The notes under the pieces were generated by a model. The model was not told the DNA's origin. It did not search any database and saw only the letters and a program-made list of their open reading frames with translations. A stretch of DNA of 42,342 bases from Convivina praedatoris (lineage in GTDB: Bacteria; Bacillota; Bacilli; Lactobacillales; Lactobacillaceae), in the NCBI RefSeq assembly GCF_933208505.1, contig NZ_CAKOEU010000009.1. One strand, 5' to 3'. Below are positions 24,186-33,418 of this stretch, one piece after another (within the stretch, counting starts at the first letter, position 1; each line of letters begins with the position of its first letter). The translations under genes and the position numbers were made by a program.

Positions 24186-26329
24186 TTAATTGTCACCCAA
24201 GACGTCGCCTTCCCCTCACTATCAAATCCTTTTGGAATCGCTATTCTATCCATAGCAGCTAATTGCCCTAAGGTTTCTCGCAAATCTCCACCTTGTTCAT
24301 ACATACGAACTCCAGCCCTGAATACAACGTCATCATCAAATGTAAAGCCGGAATTATAACCACCAGTACGCCATTCTTTTCTGAACCAAGATAATTTAAT
24401 ACCGAAATTACCACTTTCAATACCGGTATTACGAGCTGACCAAGTCATATAGTCCCCTTTACCGTTTAATTGAAATCCTAGTCCTTGATAGTTGTCTGGC
24501 ATTCCACTCATGTGTGCGACACCAACACCACCAACATCTTCATCATTCATATTTAGCGTCATTCCACCAGAATTGAACTTAGTGTTGACCCCTGTAGTTG
24601 ATACTTTCATGCCAGAACCATCAATAAATGTAGAGCCAAACGAACCATCCCAACGACTGCGAATGAATTGCGAGAAATTACCAACTAATGAATTAACATT
24701 CAGGTTGATCACGTCAATTTGAGCAGCGTCAATTTGGCCGCCTTTGATGAAATTAGCTGATAGATGGCCGGTACTAATATTATTAGCGTCTAGGTTCAGC
24801 ACATTTACACGGTTAGCGTCGATAATGCCTTGTTGTAAACGGCTTGCGTCGGTTATTCCATTGAACTTAACCCAAGTAGATCCAGAATAAGCATACATAG
24901 CAATACCATTAGGTTCACTAGAATCATCTTTGTACCATGTATCGCCTTTTTGAGGGTTTACTGGGTTATCGGGGCCACGGAATACGGTATGGTCGCCATT
25001 CAATTCAGTGCTATTCTTAGCCCACTGTGAGTCTGTAGATGCTTCCAAAACCCACGCATTACCATCGTAATAATATAGTTCTGTTTTTCCATTTGGAAGA
25101 TTTTTAAACCATACGTTTCCCTTGCGAGGGTTAGTTGGTTGTTCTACTCCAAATGTAGTGTCGTTATGACCACCGTGAGTCATTGTCCATGCTGACATTT
25201 CGGAAGTTACAGAAATACTACTACTTAGTGAATTAACGCGATTAGTCATGCCGCCCTTAGAAAGGTCTGAACCGAGTTGAATTGTCGTGTTGCTTGGGTT
25301 AGTTAAGTCATAATTAACCTCAAATACTCGAGTCTTATAACTCAACTTGCGCTTATCGTGCATGATTAGTACGGTGTCACCTAATGAAAGACCATCAGTT
25401 TCAGCAATCGTAGCCGAATACTGAATAGCTGGGTGATTCATCGCCATTAGGTCGTTATATGCCGCTCTTAACAATTGCTTAGGGTCGTCAATGTTATCGT
25501 AGGTCTTGATTAACATACGGGGCTTACCGTCAATATGACCATATTCCAGCGTTGCTTCTGGGTCAGTTAAGACTAAATCACCCTTGACCTTGTCCATTGG
25601 GTCGCCCTTATCTTTCGCCCATTCTAAGTCTTCGATAGTAATACGCCGGCCATAACCATCAGGAGTATCATCATGACCCTCACTGACTTGCTCACCCTTA
25701 CCACGGGGCAGGATAGCCGTGTAGATGGATGAGTTATCTCCGGTACGCTCTACCGTCAGCAAATTAGATCCATGTACGAATACTTTGGATGTGTCTTCTC
25801 CCTGACGAATCACATAGTCCATATAACGGCCGGTTATTTTACTACCGGTAATAGCTACATAGAATACAACTTCGCCACCTAGACCATTCACAACCTTAGT
25901 GATGGCGTCTAAGTTGCTATCAAAGTAGTAGTTAGTCTGCAGCAATCCAGGGACGACACACACACCCAAATTCCAGGTAGAACCACCAAGCGCAACCGTC
26001 ATCAAGTTATAAGCATTCTCACTCTTAAACCGCCGGTCTTTGATGTAACCGTATGAATTTAACTCCTGATAAGCCAATTCATAAGCACTATACTCAGTCC
26101 GATCTGATTGGTCTTTAATGCTCATAATCCGAAGCATGACATAATTATCAGGTTTCAACGGGTGAGGTACGCCAATGTAACGAGCCTTACTATCCAAAGC
26201 AATCGTGGCCGGCACACTGAAATCAAGCGTAATCGCCTGGTTAATTTTTACATCAAGATGAGCTTCAATTAAATCGCTTTTATCAATTAATCCAATAATT
26301 TCCTGCCTTTTATCAAATAGATACATCAT
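24182..26329 (-). CDS. Tail tip protein Tal (prophage endopeptidase tail family)
   Basis: A 715-residue tail-tip protein. Residues about 1-370 match the conserved hub fold of the Prophage_tail/Tal family (gp27-like). A pair of similar modules follows (PRKGNVWFKNLPNGKTELYY...WVLEA and PQKGDTWYKDDSSEPNG...WVKF, about 400-480), resembling small carbohydrate-binding repeats. Then comes a repetitive stretch (LDANNISTGHLSANFIKGGQIDAAQID) typical of trimeric shafts, and a C-terminal beta domain. No lytic motif is obvious, so wall hydrolysis is not claimed. It overlaps the Dit stop by four bases. Confidence 0.85.
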   Translation of the reverse strand: MMYLFDKRQEIIGLIDKSDLIEAHLDVKINQAITLDFSVPATIALDSKARYIGVPHPLKPDNYVMLRIMSIKDQSDRTEYSAYELAYQELNSYGYIKDRRFKSENAYNLMTVALGGSTWNLGVCVVPGLLQTNYYFDSNLDAITKVVNGLGGEVVFYVAITGSKITGRYMDYVIRQGEDTSKVFVHGSNLLTVERTGDNSSIYTAILPRGKGEQVSEGHDDTPDGYGRRITIEDLEWAKDKGDPMDKVKGDLVLTDPEATLEYGHIDGKPRMLIKTYDNIDDPKQLLRAAYNDLMAMNHPAIQYSATIAETDGLSLGDTVLIMHDKRKLSYKTRVFEVNYDLTNPSNTTIQLGSDLSKGGMTNRVNSLSSSISVTSEMSAWTMTHGGHNDTTFGVEQPTNPRKGNVWFKNLPNGKTELYYYDGNAWVLEASTDSQWAKNSTELNGDHTVFRGPDNPVNPQKGDTWYKDDSSEPNGIAMYAYSGSTWVKFNGITDASRLQQGIIDANRVNVLNLDANNISTGHLSANFIKGGQIDAAQIDVINLNVNSLVGNFSQFIRSRWDGSFGSTFIDGSGMKVSTTGVNTKFNSGGMTLNMNDEDVGGVGVAHMSGMPDNYQGLGFQLNGKGDYMTWSARNTGIESGNFGIKLSWFRKEWRTGGYNSGFTFDDDVVFRAGVRMYEQGGDLRETLGQLAAMDRIAIPKGFDSEGKATSWVTIK

Positions 26330-27120
26330 AGTAATTTAACCCTGTATTTAACCTTAATTTGAATTGCTTCTAGGCACACTACCTTATCGCCTTTTTTAAT
26401 CTTGGCTTCAAATATATTGGTATTCATAATCTTAATCTTGTTAAGAATACTAGTCCCATTCATCGTTAACGTACGATTATTGATATCTAACACAACAGTA
26501 GAATTAGCAGATAATCCGCCACCCAATTCCATGATATAACTGTTACCAATCGTAATCCGCATGTTATCGGTTGATTGTGGCAGTAATTTAACAACAATCG
26601 TATCAACGTTTTGCGGGTATAGTATCTGTGGGTCATTAATCATAGCCACGTTACCACCAGTAACCTCTTTTGACTGACCATGACGATAAGGGTCGCTCAT
26701 TGTGATTTCAATGGTACCTTTAACTGACAAGCTACCCGGCTCCGTATTAGTTAGTTTAGTAACTGTACCAACCCTGACAAATTCCGGTTCGTCGTCAAAA
26801 TAAAATTCCTTTTCATCCCCTTGTAGCAGATATTTAAGGCGTGTAAAGGCGCTGTTAAACTTATCTGTTGTGTCAGCAATCAAAAAGAATCCAACCGTTA
26901 CTATATTATGATCCAACTGAGAATTTAAAAAGAAGTCGCCATCGCCAAATGTATCAGCAACCTGCAACTTCCTAGTGTAATTATCTCGGCCATCAACGTT
27001 AACCGTATGAAATTCAGCGATTTCATCATCTAGGTTGTGGCCGCTAAATGTTAAGGACTCTACCGGACGTTTATCCGGCGGAGAGGTAGTCTTTTCAATA
27101 TCTCGAAATTCGTAACTCAT
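26326..27120 (-). CDS. Distal tail protein Dit
   Basis: A 264-residue protein with the TP901/SPP1 Dit layout: an N-terminal beta domain (residues about 1-140, with VDGRDNYTRKLQV and the KEFYFDDEPEF arm) and a C-terminal galectin-like domain. Dit forms the hexameric hub joining tail tube and baseplate. It lies between tape measure and Tal, as in all siphophages of this type. TAAGGAG precedes the start. Confidence 0.85.
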   Translation of the reverse strand: MSYEFRDIEKTTSPPDKRPVESLTFSGHNLDDEIAEFHTVNVDGRDNYTRKLQVADTFGDGDFFLNSQLDHNIVTVGFFLIADTTDKFNSAFTRLKYLLQGDEKEFYFDDEPEFVRVGTVTKLTNTEPGSLSVKGTIEITMSDPYRHGQSKEVTGGNVAMINDPQILYPQNVDTIVVKLLPQSTDNMRITIGNSYIMELGGGLSANSTVVLDINNRTLTMNGTSILNKIKIMNTNIFEAKIKKGDKVVCLEAIQIKVKYRVKLL

Positions 27121-27129
27121 TAAATCTCC

Positions 27130-30100
27130 TTAAAACAATGCAATGGAGTTGTTACGTTGTAATTCTCCACGTGTACCTTGGTTGTTTGAAATGTCATCAA
27201 CAAAGGCATTAAAGGTATTAGCACCCATGCTTAGGTTAATGTTGGCCGACTGCTTATTGGCTTCCATCTTCATCGAGACAGTTCCGGTGTCGCTTAAATC
27301 AAAACCAGTTGTAATTGGGTTTAACTGATAGTCATAAGAACCACCATTGAACGCTTGCGAAATAGTTTCAGCCATACTTCCAACATTACTTTTCACATCT
27401 TTAAATCCGGTATTCAAGCCATTGTTCAAGCCACTCATAATGGCTTGACCTGCCCCAACAAGTAAGACCTTATCGTAACTAATTGGGCCTTTGTTTTCTT
27501 TAATCCACGATGCAATACCGCCTACAAAACTAGTAATGCTACCCCACATAGACTGTAATCCATTTAAAAATCCTTGCATGATAGCTGCACCTGCTTCAAA
27601 CAAGTCAATATGACCAATTCCATTTTTAACGGCATCACCAGCTCCCTGACCGGAATTGGTTGCTTTCCCAAATCCATCTTGAATGCCTTGCACAAACATA
27701 TCTAACAACTGCTGACCGGAACCCAAAACAGTTCCGAGTGTAAATCCAACTCCGTAGACAAATTTTTCAACTGCCTCCATAGCTTTTTGAGAAATGAGCG
27801 GCATTCTGTCAACTATTCCATCAATGAATTTAAAGATAAGATTGATACCAGCATCAATAATTTGTCCTAGGTTATCAGCAATTGAATTAATAAATGTCAC
27901 TATCAAATTAATAGCTGACGGAACAATTTCAGGTACATGATCAGCGACAGCGTTTAGGAATGAAACAATCATATTTGATGCAGCACCAATAATGTCGCCC
28001 ATACGCTCTGTAATAGCATTTAGGAACCCGACAATAATGTTAATAAACTGATTAACAATTTGTGGAGTATAAGTGGCTATTGACTGAAGGAACATAATCA
28101 TCAAGATCATAACTTGTGACAGTATCTGTGGTGCATACGTGATTAATGATTGCAAGAACCCAATAATAATTAGCATAAACTGCGCTGTTATTTGGGGAAC
28201 ATATGTTGCTAGTGTAGTTAAGAATCCTAAGATCATTTGCATAAATGCTGTAGAAACTGTTGGAATTTGGGCTGCCATTGTTGTCACAAAACTAGTAATC
28301 ATCAATGCTAATCCAGTTCCCATAGCTGTCATGATGTTAATCATATTTGAAGCTGCTGACGAAGAATTATTTAACACAGTAATCAGGTTACTAATTGAAT
28401 TAACTAGTACAGATATTCCAAGGGCTGCAATCGCAACACCAGCTCCAACAGCCAAAACTGATGCACCAAATACGCCAATCCCAACCGCTCCACGAGTGAG
28501 GGCTTGACCAGCTAATGCAAATATAGCTACTAAAGCGCCAATAGATAGTGTAATCGCTAGAACAGCCGTTACTCCATCTTGTCCGGTCTTAGCTAAATCG
28601 GCAATCGCAAAAACAAACACGCCCAATCCAGCAGCGGCCACGCCAACACCAACACCTATTTCTAATATTGACAAAGCAAGCTTACTTGTTTTTGGAGAAG
28701 CATTAGAAGCAACATCCCCAACCGCTGACAAAGGACTTTTTACTGCCTTAGCTGCTTTGCCTGCTGAATTAGCTGCTTCCTTGAATTTTAAAAATCCATT
28801 TAATAGCACAGCCATACCAGCACCAGTAGCTACTAACGCTAGTACTCCTCCCAGCGCTTTCATTTGCTCTTTGTTTTCGGATACCTTTTTAGCCATATCT
28901 GACAAAGCTTGTGCGGTCTTATTCACAAAATCCCTAAAAGGTTTAAAGTTGTTATAAGCAAATACGACTGCAGTAGCGATAGCTATTAACGCAGCAATAA
29001 CAGGATGTTTAGCAATTAACGTCAGTCCACTTGCAACAGCATTAGATGCCTTTTCAAACGCATACATAGAACCGACAACAGCAGCCGCTGATCCACCAAC
29101 AATTAGTAATGCTGGTCCGACTGCTTTTAGTAAAGGCAGTAAGAATTTAAACGCAGCCACAGCTTTGTCAGCAACGGCCTTTGAAATTTCATTAACAGTC
29201 TTCCTAAACGGTTCACTAGAGTTATAAGCAACTACAAATCCAATAGCCAATGCTGCAATAGTCGCCACTAACAATCCTGCTGGCGTAAACAGCGCTGTAA
29301 TAGCACCAACAACATTTTTTGTCTGAGAAACAAATGTTCCCATTGTAGTCATTGCCGTTCCAATTACTGGAGACATCCCAATGAAATTACGTGTCATTTG
29401 GGCAAATGGTGCGTTACTTTCAGCGGCCCATGTCAAAGCTCCGTTAATCATAGAAATATATCCGCCATTCACACCTTTAGCGGACTCCATTGACTTGTTA
29501 CGTAATGACTCCCAGTTACCACCAATCTGTTCAATCTTAGAGCCCAAGTTCTTTTGCATTTCTGTAGCCTGATCGCTAAGGAACTTAGTAGATGTAGCAC
29601 CGTCTTTAGCTGCATCCCCCATTGCCTTTGAAAATGCATCCCATGAAGTGGTTGTGTTACCGGTCTTATCCTTAATAGAATCAAGCAAAGGCAACATTGC
29701 ACCCATTCCGGCAGTGCCAAACATCTTCTTCAATGCTTCTGCCTTTTGGGATGAACTCATACCGTCCATCTTGTCAGCAATTTCCTGCAATATTTGTGGG
29801 AACGGCTTCATTTCACCTTGTGCATCAGTAAAGGTAAGCCCTAACTCACTCATTTGTTTGGCCGCAATCTTACTTGGTGCCTGCATTTGGAGCATAGCGT
29901 GATTCAAATCTTGAGACGCTTGAGCGGCACTAAATCCACGGTTAGTGAGCAATCCGATGGCTATGCTTGTGTCTTGCATCGACACACCGGCATTAGAAGC
30001 AGTCCCACCAATGGTAGCCAAAGCCTGTTGCATGTCCTCAATTGAGGCGTTAGATAGGTTAGCTGTTTGGGTTAAGATCGCAGCAGCCTGATTAGGGACG

Positions 30101-30603
30101 TCAAGACTCTTACCCCATATATTCATTGACTGCTGTACAACACTAGCCGTTGTCTGTAAATCAGCACCAGCAGCGGTAGCGGCCTGAGCAATAGCTGGGA
30201 ATTCTTGCTTAATTGTGTCAATTGAGGCGCCATCACGAGCCATGGCAACCATAGCATCAGCCGCGTTCTGAGCAGACAGAGGCAAATCAGCACCCATCTT
30301 GTTGGCCACGTCAGACAGTCCTTGAATATCTTTAGAAGTACCACCGGCAATAACAGCCGCTTTGTTTAAACTAGCTTCAAAGTCCCCAAATGATTTTAAC
30401 GACTTTATTCCAATAGCTGTAGTAGCGGCACCGGCAACTGTCATTGCTTTTCCCATCTTACCAGCATAATCAGATATATTACTGAACGATGAACTAGCTT
30501 TACTAGCAAAATTACTCATGCCATTAATCGCTGTCTGTGTGCCTGCTAAGAATTGACTTGTATCAGCCGAATAGACGGCTTTTACTTCATATTGTTCAGC
30601 CAT
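27130..30603 (-). CDS. Tail tape measure protein, TP901 family
   Basis: A 1157-residue protein. Residues about 70-370 form the TP901 tape measure core (SFGDFEASLNKAAVIAGGTSKDIQGLSDVA, GFSAAQASQDLNHAMLQM). Hydrophobic segments at about 440-460, 490-510, 530-550 and 645-735 follow. Residues about 765-945 are eight tandem repeats of 22 residues (pattern like FMxIIIGFLQSLxTYxPQIxxQ). The protein sets tail length and is ejected with the DNA, the hydrophobic parts probably entering the membrane. Intact, no frameshift. It overlaps the upstream chaperone frame by eight bases. Confidence 0.93.
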   Translation of the reverse strand: MAEQYEVKAVYSADTSQFLAGTQTAINGMSNFASKASSSFSNISDYAGKMGKAMTVAGAATTAIGIKSLKSFGDFEASLNKAAVIAGGTSKDIQGLSDVANKMGADLPLSAQNAADAMVAMARDGASIDTIKQEFPAIAQAATAAGADLQTTASVVQQSMNIWGKSLDVPNQAAAILTQTANLSNASIEDMQQALATIGGTASNAGVSMQDTSIAIGLLTNRGFSAAQASQDLNHAMLQMQAPSKIAAKQMSELGLTFTDAQGEMKPFPQILQEIADKMDGMSSSQKAEALKKMFGTAGMGAMLPLLDSIKDKTGNTTTSWDAFSKAMGDAAKDGATSTKFLSDQATEMQKNLGSKIEQIGGNWESLRNKSMESAKGVNGGYISMINGALTWAAESNAPFAQMTRNFIGMSPVIGTAMTTMGTFVSQTKNVVGAITALFTPAGLLVATIAALAIGFVVAYNSSEPFRKTVNEISKAVADKAVAAFKFLLPLLKAVGPALLIVGGSAAAVVGSMYAFEKASNAVASGLTLIAKHPVIAALIAIATAVVFAYNNFKPFRDFVNKTAQALSDMAKKVSENKEQMKALGGVLALVATGAGMAVLLNGFLKFKEAANSAGKAAKAVKSPLSAVGDVASNASPKTSKLALSILEIGVGVGVAAAGLGVFVFAIADLAKTGQDGVTAVLAITLSIGALVAIFALAGQALTRGAVGIGVFGASVLAVGAGVAIAALGISVLVNSISNLITVLNNSSSAASNMINIMTAMGTGLALMITSFVTTMAAQIPTVSTAFMQMILGFLTTLATYVPQITAQFMLIIIGFLQSLITYAPQILSQVMILMIMFLQSIATYTPQIVNQFINIIVGFLNAITERMGDIIGAASNMIVSFLNAVADHVPEIVPSAINLIVTFINSIADNLGQIIDAGINLIFKFIDGIVDRMPLISQKAMEAVEKFVYGVGFTLGTVLGSGQQLLDMFVQGIQDGFGKATNSGQGAGDAVKNGIGHIDLFEAGAAIMQGFLNGLQSMWGSITSFVGGIASWIKENKGPISYDKVLLVGAGQAIMSGLNNGLNTGFKDVKSNVGSMAETISQAFNGGSYDYQLNPITTGFDLSDTGTVSMKMEANKQSANINLSMGANTFNAFVDDISNNQGTRGELQRNNSIALF

Positions 30604-30946
30604 TTAACCTCCCTTCTAGCTCATCTAGTAGAGCCATGTTGTATTCTTCCTCAGGCTTAGCAATATTAACCGCTGCGCCTGGATTAAACTGTAATTTCAC
30701 ATCATTGACAGCTTGCTTGTACTGATTACCAAAAAATTTATCGAACGTGTCAAACTTAAGATGATCACCACTAGCATTAGTTTGTTGTGAGCCTAAGTTG
30801 GCCCACGCTGCTTGGTGGAGTGAGTACATATTATCTAACTCACGCAATTGTGCAGCTTCAAGGTGTAGTTCGTACTCCCTAGGCGTCATCAGTTCAATCG
30901 TTTCAATGTCGCTTATACCAAAATAGCGCAACCCGTTTACCAACAA
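30596..30946 (-). CDS. Tail assembly chaperone, T part (probable -1 frameshift product)
   Basis: This 116-residue frame starts only with TTG and has no ribosome site, but its reading frame is open upstream through the end of the gene at 30982, back to a TAA near 31041. It is the -1 frame of that gene. A possible slip site TCAAAAG lies at 31020-31026. In siphophages the gene before the tape measure is expressed as a G protein and a G-T fusion by programmed frameshift, and this arrangement fits. The sequence (PREYELHLEAAQLREL, then FDKFFGNQYKQ) is typical of the T part. Confidence 0.7.
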   Translation of the reverse strand: MLVNGLRYFGISDIETIELMTPREYELHLEAAQLRELDNMYSLHQAAWANLGSQQTNASGDHLKFDTFDKFFGNQYKQAVNDVKLQFNPGAAVNIAKPEEEYNMALLDELEGRLNG

Positions 30947-30981
30947 TTCGTGGTACGTGGTTGCGCTGTCTTTTGGTTCTT

Positions 30982-31362
30982 CTATTGAGCGGCCGCCTGC
31001 TTCTGTACGGCGGCTACCACTTTTGACGTGAAACGAGTTTCCTCTAGATTAGTAATGACCATTTGAGACAAGGCATCCAAATCAGTCCCATCTTCTTCAA
31101 AATAATCATTCAATGTCTTAACAGTTAGCTTGCCACCGACTGCATGGTTAGCAACCAACAAAATATCACGCAAAGCAATTGGACTTTCTTCCATAATAAG
31201 CTTTGACATAACCATCTTTAGACCGACTTCAATCGTAATCCCGTTATTAGTACCCTTAACAAATTCATCAAGTAATTCACTAAAACGCATGTTAAAACTA
31301 AACTTTTCATCCTTACCATTAATTGGCAATGTGAATGACTTGAAACCCAAAACTTTACTCAT
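30982..31362 (-). CDS. Tail assembly chaperone, G part
   Basis: A 126-residue helical protein located between major tail protein and tape measure, as for tail chaperones that coat the tape measure during tail assembly and are absent from the virion. It starts with ATG behind GGAG (eight bases). The next frame overlaps its end in -1 register. The assignment rests on position and size more than on motifs. Confidence 0.75.
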   Translation of the reverse strand: MSKVLGFKSFTLPINGKDEKFSFNMRFSELLDEFVKGTNNGITIEVGLKMVMSKLIMEESPIALRDILLVANHAVGGKLTVKTLNDYFEEDGTDLDALSQMVITNLEETRFTSKVVAAVQKQAAAQ

Positions 31363-31440
31363 GAAATATTCTCCTTTTTATCAATACATTAAATGGGCCT
31401 CTCACCCCGTTTGAACGTTTAAGCCGTTGTCGCTATTTAA

Positions 31441-31986
31441 TTAATGAGGCGCTTGTGCGTTGTTAGATTGCTCTGAACCAGTCACAACACCCAAGTCTTG
31501 GAAGTCATAACTTACGTCAGTATCACTATTTGCATCAAGTGATAAGTCGCCCTTACGAGCATAACCGCCATTAATTGAGGCTTCTAGCTTGAGCGAAACA
31601 CTGTTGTCACTGTCGCCGGTTTCTTCTGAAGAAGTCATGTGGGCGCGCATATAGCGACCCGCACACGTCCCAGGCTTAGTTCCTGGCGTATCAGTATAAG
31701 CGATCCAGAACTCTACTTCTTTATCCTGATTGATAGCGTCATCGAGGTCATTCTTGACCACACTTTGATTAGAGGCCAACAATTCAAGTGACAAGGTACC
31801 ATCAAGCGAACCGCCCTTTTGCACCTTACCATCCTTCGTGTCTTCGCTCTTCTTGTCACGGCTCAGCTTGTAGCTGTAAGTCGTTTGATAGGCCGCCTTA
31901 ATACCGCGCGTCTTACTTTCATTTTCACGCAAACGCACAAACACAATCGCTTTGCCGCCTGACTTAGCCTTTAAATCTTCTGCCAT
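31441..31986 (-). CDS. Major tail tube protein
   Basis: A 181-residue protein of the TP901-1 major tail protein type: soluble, beta-rich, with the segments YQTTYSYKLSRDKKSEDTKDG and VEFWIAYTDT typical of tube subunits. It polymerises into hexameric rings around the tape measure. AAAGGA precedes the ATG, and it is positioned between the tail terminator and the chaperones. About 75 bases without gene follow. Confidence 0.85.
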   Translation of the reverse strand: MAEDLKAKSGGKAIVFVRLRENESKTRGIKAAYQTTYSYKLSRDKKSEDTKDGKVQKGGSLDGTLSLELLASNQSVVKNDLDDAINQDKEVEFWIAYTDTPGTKPGTCAGRYMRAHMTSSEETGDSDNSVSLKLEASINGGYARKGDLSLDANSDTDVSYDFQDLGVVTGSEQSNNAQAPH

Positions 31987-32004
31987 AAATAAATCCTTTC
32001 TAAA

Positions 32005-32415
32005 TTAAAAGACACGATACGTTACATCTAACGTTCCGTGCCATAGTTGCAAATTATCTTCTTGTTCTAAATCAACGCTATTGACCGTATACACTGGGTC
32101 AAGTTCAACCGAGTAGCTGTCTGTGCTGCTTAGTTTCATCAAATATTTAAATACTTGCGATTTCAACCGCTCGACTTCGTTTCGGCTCTTTGCATCCCCA
32201 AATATGTGAATGGTTAGAGATGGCTTAGCCCTCAGTGCTCCCTTGGCCGGTGCATATTGCTGCAATGAACTATTGCCCAGCACCACAAAGGGTTTGTCGG
32301 TTTTAACCGCCTTAAAATCAGGCAACCGCTTATAGAACTGTCCAGCGGGTAGATTGTCAAACAACCACTTACCAACAGTTTGAACCAGCTCATAATCTGG
32401 TGTATATTCAGGCAT
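32005..32415 (-). CDS. Tail terminator/completion protein
   Basis: A 136-residue protein between the HK97-gp10-like gene and the major tail protein, the usual place of the tail terminator that caps the tube and joins it to the head. WLFDNLPAGQFYKRLP, PSLTIHIFGDAKSRNEVERLKSQVF and DNLQLWHGTLDVTYRVF fit this group. The ATG at 32415 starts the conserved part; an upstream extension of the frame lies inside the previous gene and is unlikely to be translated. Confidence 0.72.
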   Translation of the reverse strand: MPEYTPDYELVQTVGKWLFDNLPAGQFYKRLPDFKAVKTDKPFVVLGNSSLQQYAPAKGALRAKPSLTIHIFGDAKSRNEVERLKSQVFKYLMKLSSTDSYSVELDPVYTVNSVDLEQEDNLQLWHGTLDVTYRVF

Positions 32416-32779
32416 TATCGAGCACCGCCTCCATATTTCTAATAAACACTTCTTTGTGGATTTGATAGGCCTGATACATGAATAGTTTTGGTTGAATGAA
32501 GCGAGTGCCGTTTTCCTGAGCATAACCATAGTTAAAATTACGGTTCATTGCGTTACCGGTCACTGTTCCTGTCGATACTAAACCAGTATTCACAAAGCTA
32601 ATATCAATATTGCGCCGTAAAAATCCAGTCTTAACTGGTGCTAAACGTGCCGCCTGTGCCTGTGTACTGGCCGTAGTCGAACGAACCAATTCACGAGCCG
32701 CTGCAGGTACCCTAGTGAGCTTATTAGTGTGTACCGAGATAAACTTATCAGCCCCCTCAATTCTAAATCCACTGCTCAT
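32408..32779 (-). CDS. HK97 gp10-like tail/head-tail protein
   Basis: A 123-residue protein recognisable as HK97 gp10 family: an N-terminal helix with many Ala/Arg residues, then LAPVKTGFLRRNIDISFV and YGYAQENGTRFIQPKLF, the conserved beta segment. It acts in head-tail joining. It overlaps both neighbours by a few bases. Confidence 0.82.
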   Translation of the reverse strand: MSSGFRIEGADKFISVHTNKLTRVPAAARELVRSTTASTQAQAARLAPVKTGFLRRNIDISFVNTGLVSTGTVTGNAMNRNFNYGYAQENGTRFIQPKLFMYQAYQIHKEVFIRNMEAVLDNA

Positions 32780-33078
32780 TGCACACCCGCCTCCTTCAAC
32801 ATGATTGAATTACGCAACCCAACTTGTTGACGCTCTAGAGGTAGATATTTCACACCATCAATTAAGCAATAATCGAATATAGGTAACGGCGTAACTGTCC
32901 GCATAATTTTTCGATTATATGCTACCTGCCCATAATCACGATAAGCACGAGCCGCTGATAAATTGGTAATGTTAACCGTCACACTGGCTACTAGCTTACC
33001 TTTGGGATCATATTCTACCGTTGGGTCTTCACTCTCAATTGCATTTTTATATAGCTCAACCTTGGTGTGCATATTCAT
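32776..33078 (-). CDS. Head closure (stopper) protein
   Basis: A 100-residue protein in the position of the SPP1 gp16-like stopper, which closes the connector after packaging. ATG 33078 has AAGGTG eight bases upstream and overlaps the preceding stop (ATGA); a GTG three codons further up is less likely. VTVNITNLSAARAYRDYGQVAYNRKIMRTV resembles phage minor capsid/head closure proteins. Assignment mainly by order. Confidence 0.65.
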   Translation of the reverse strand: MNMHTKVELYKNAIESEDPTVEYDPKGKLVASVTVNITNLSAARAYRDYGQVAYNRKIMRTVTPLPIFDYCLIDGVKYLPLERQQVGLRNSIMLKEAGVQ

Positions 33079-33410
33079 ACGAACCACACCTTTCCGTGAC
33101 GAGGTCCCACAATATCACCATTCTTATACTGATTGATTTCAGCCATAAATTGAGCGAAGTCGTTTTCTTGGAATACTAACCCTAGGCCGTCCTGGTTAGC
33201 TGATTTCATCCCCTCATTACCAATCCTTGAGAACCGAGCAGCAACCACATCAGCAACAATATAGTTAAATTTATCAGGAATAGAACCATCATCATCAACG
33301 CCCAACAGAACAGCTAAACGTTCACGAGTTCGACACTCAATGATGTCTAACTTATCTTTGGTCGATGATTCATTATCAATCAACGTTACATAATCGTTTG
33401 CTACACCCAT
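33075..33410 (-). CDS. Head-tail connector (gp6/gp15-like adaptor)
   Basis: A 111-residue helical protein immediately after the capsid gene. ECRTRERLAVLLGVD and KFNYIVADVVAARFSRIGNEGMKSANQDGLGLVF match the phage gp6-like connector family, which forms a 12-mer ring beneath the portal. It overlaps the next gene by four bases. Confidence 0.8.
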   Translation of the reverse strand: MGVANDYVTLIDNESSTKDKLDIIECRTRERLAVLLGVDDDGSIPDKFNYIVADVVAARFSRIGNEGMKSANQDGLGLVFQENDFAQFMAEINQYKNGDIVGPRHGKVWFV

Positions 33411-33418
33411 TAGTCACC

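Noticed and set aside
28139..28507. 122-codon plus-strand open frame inside the tape measure gene
   Set aside because: It lies opposite the hydrophobic repeats, starts without a ribosome site and opposes the direction of every phage gene.
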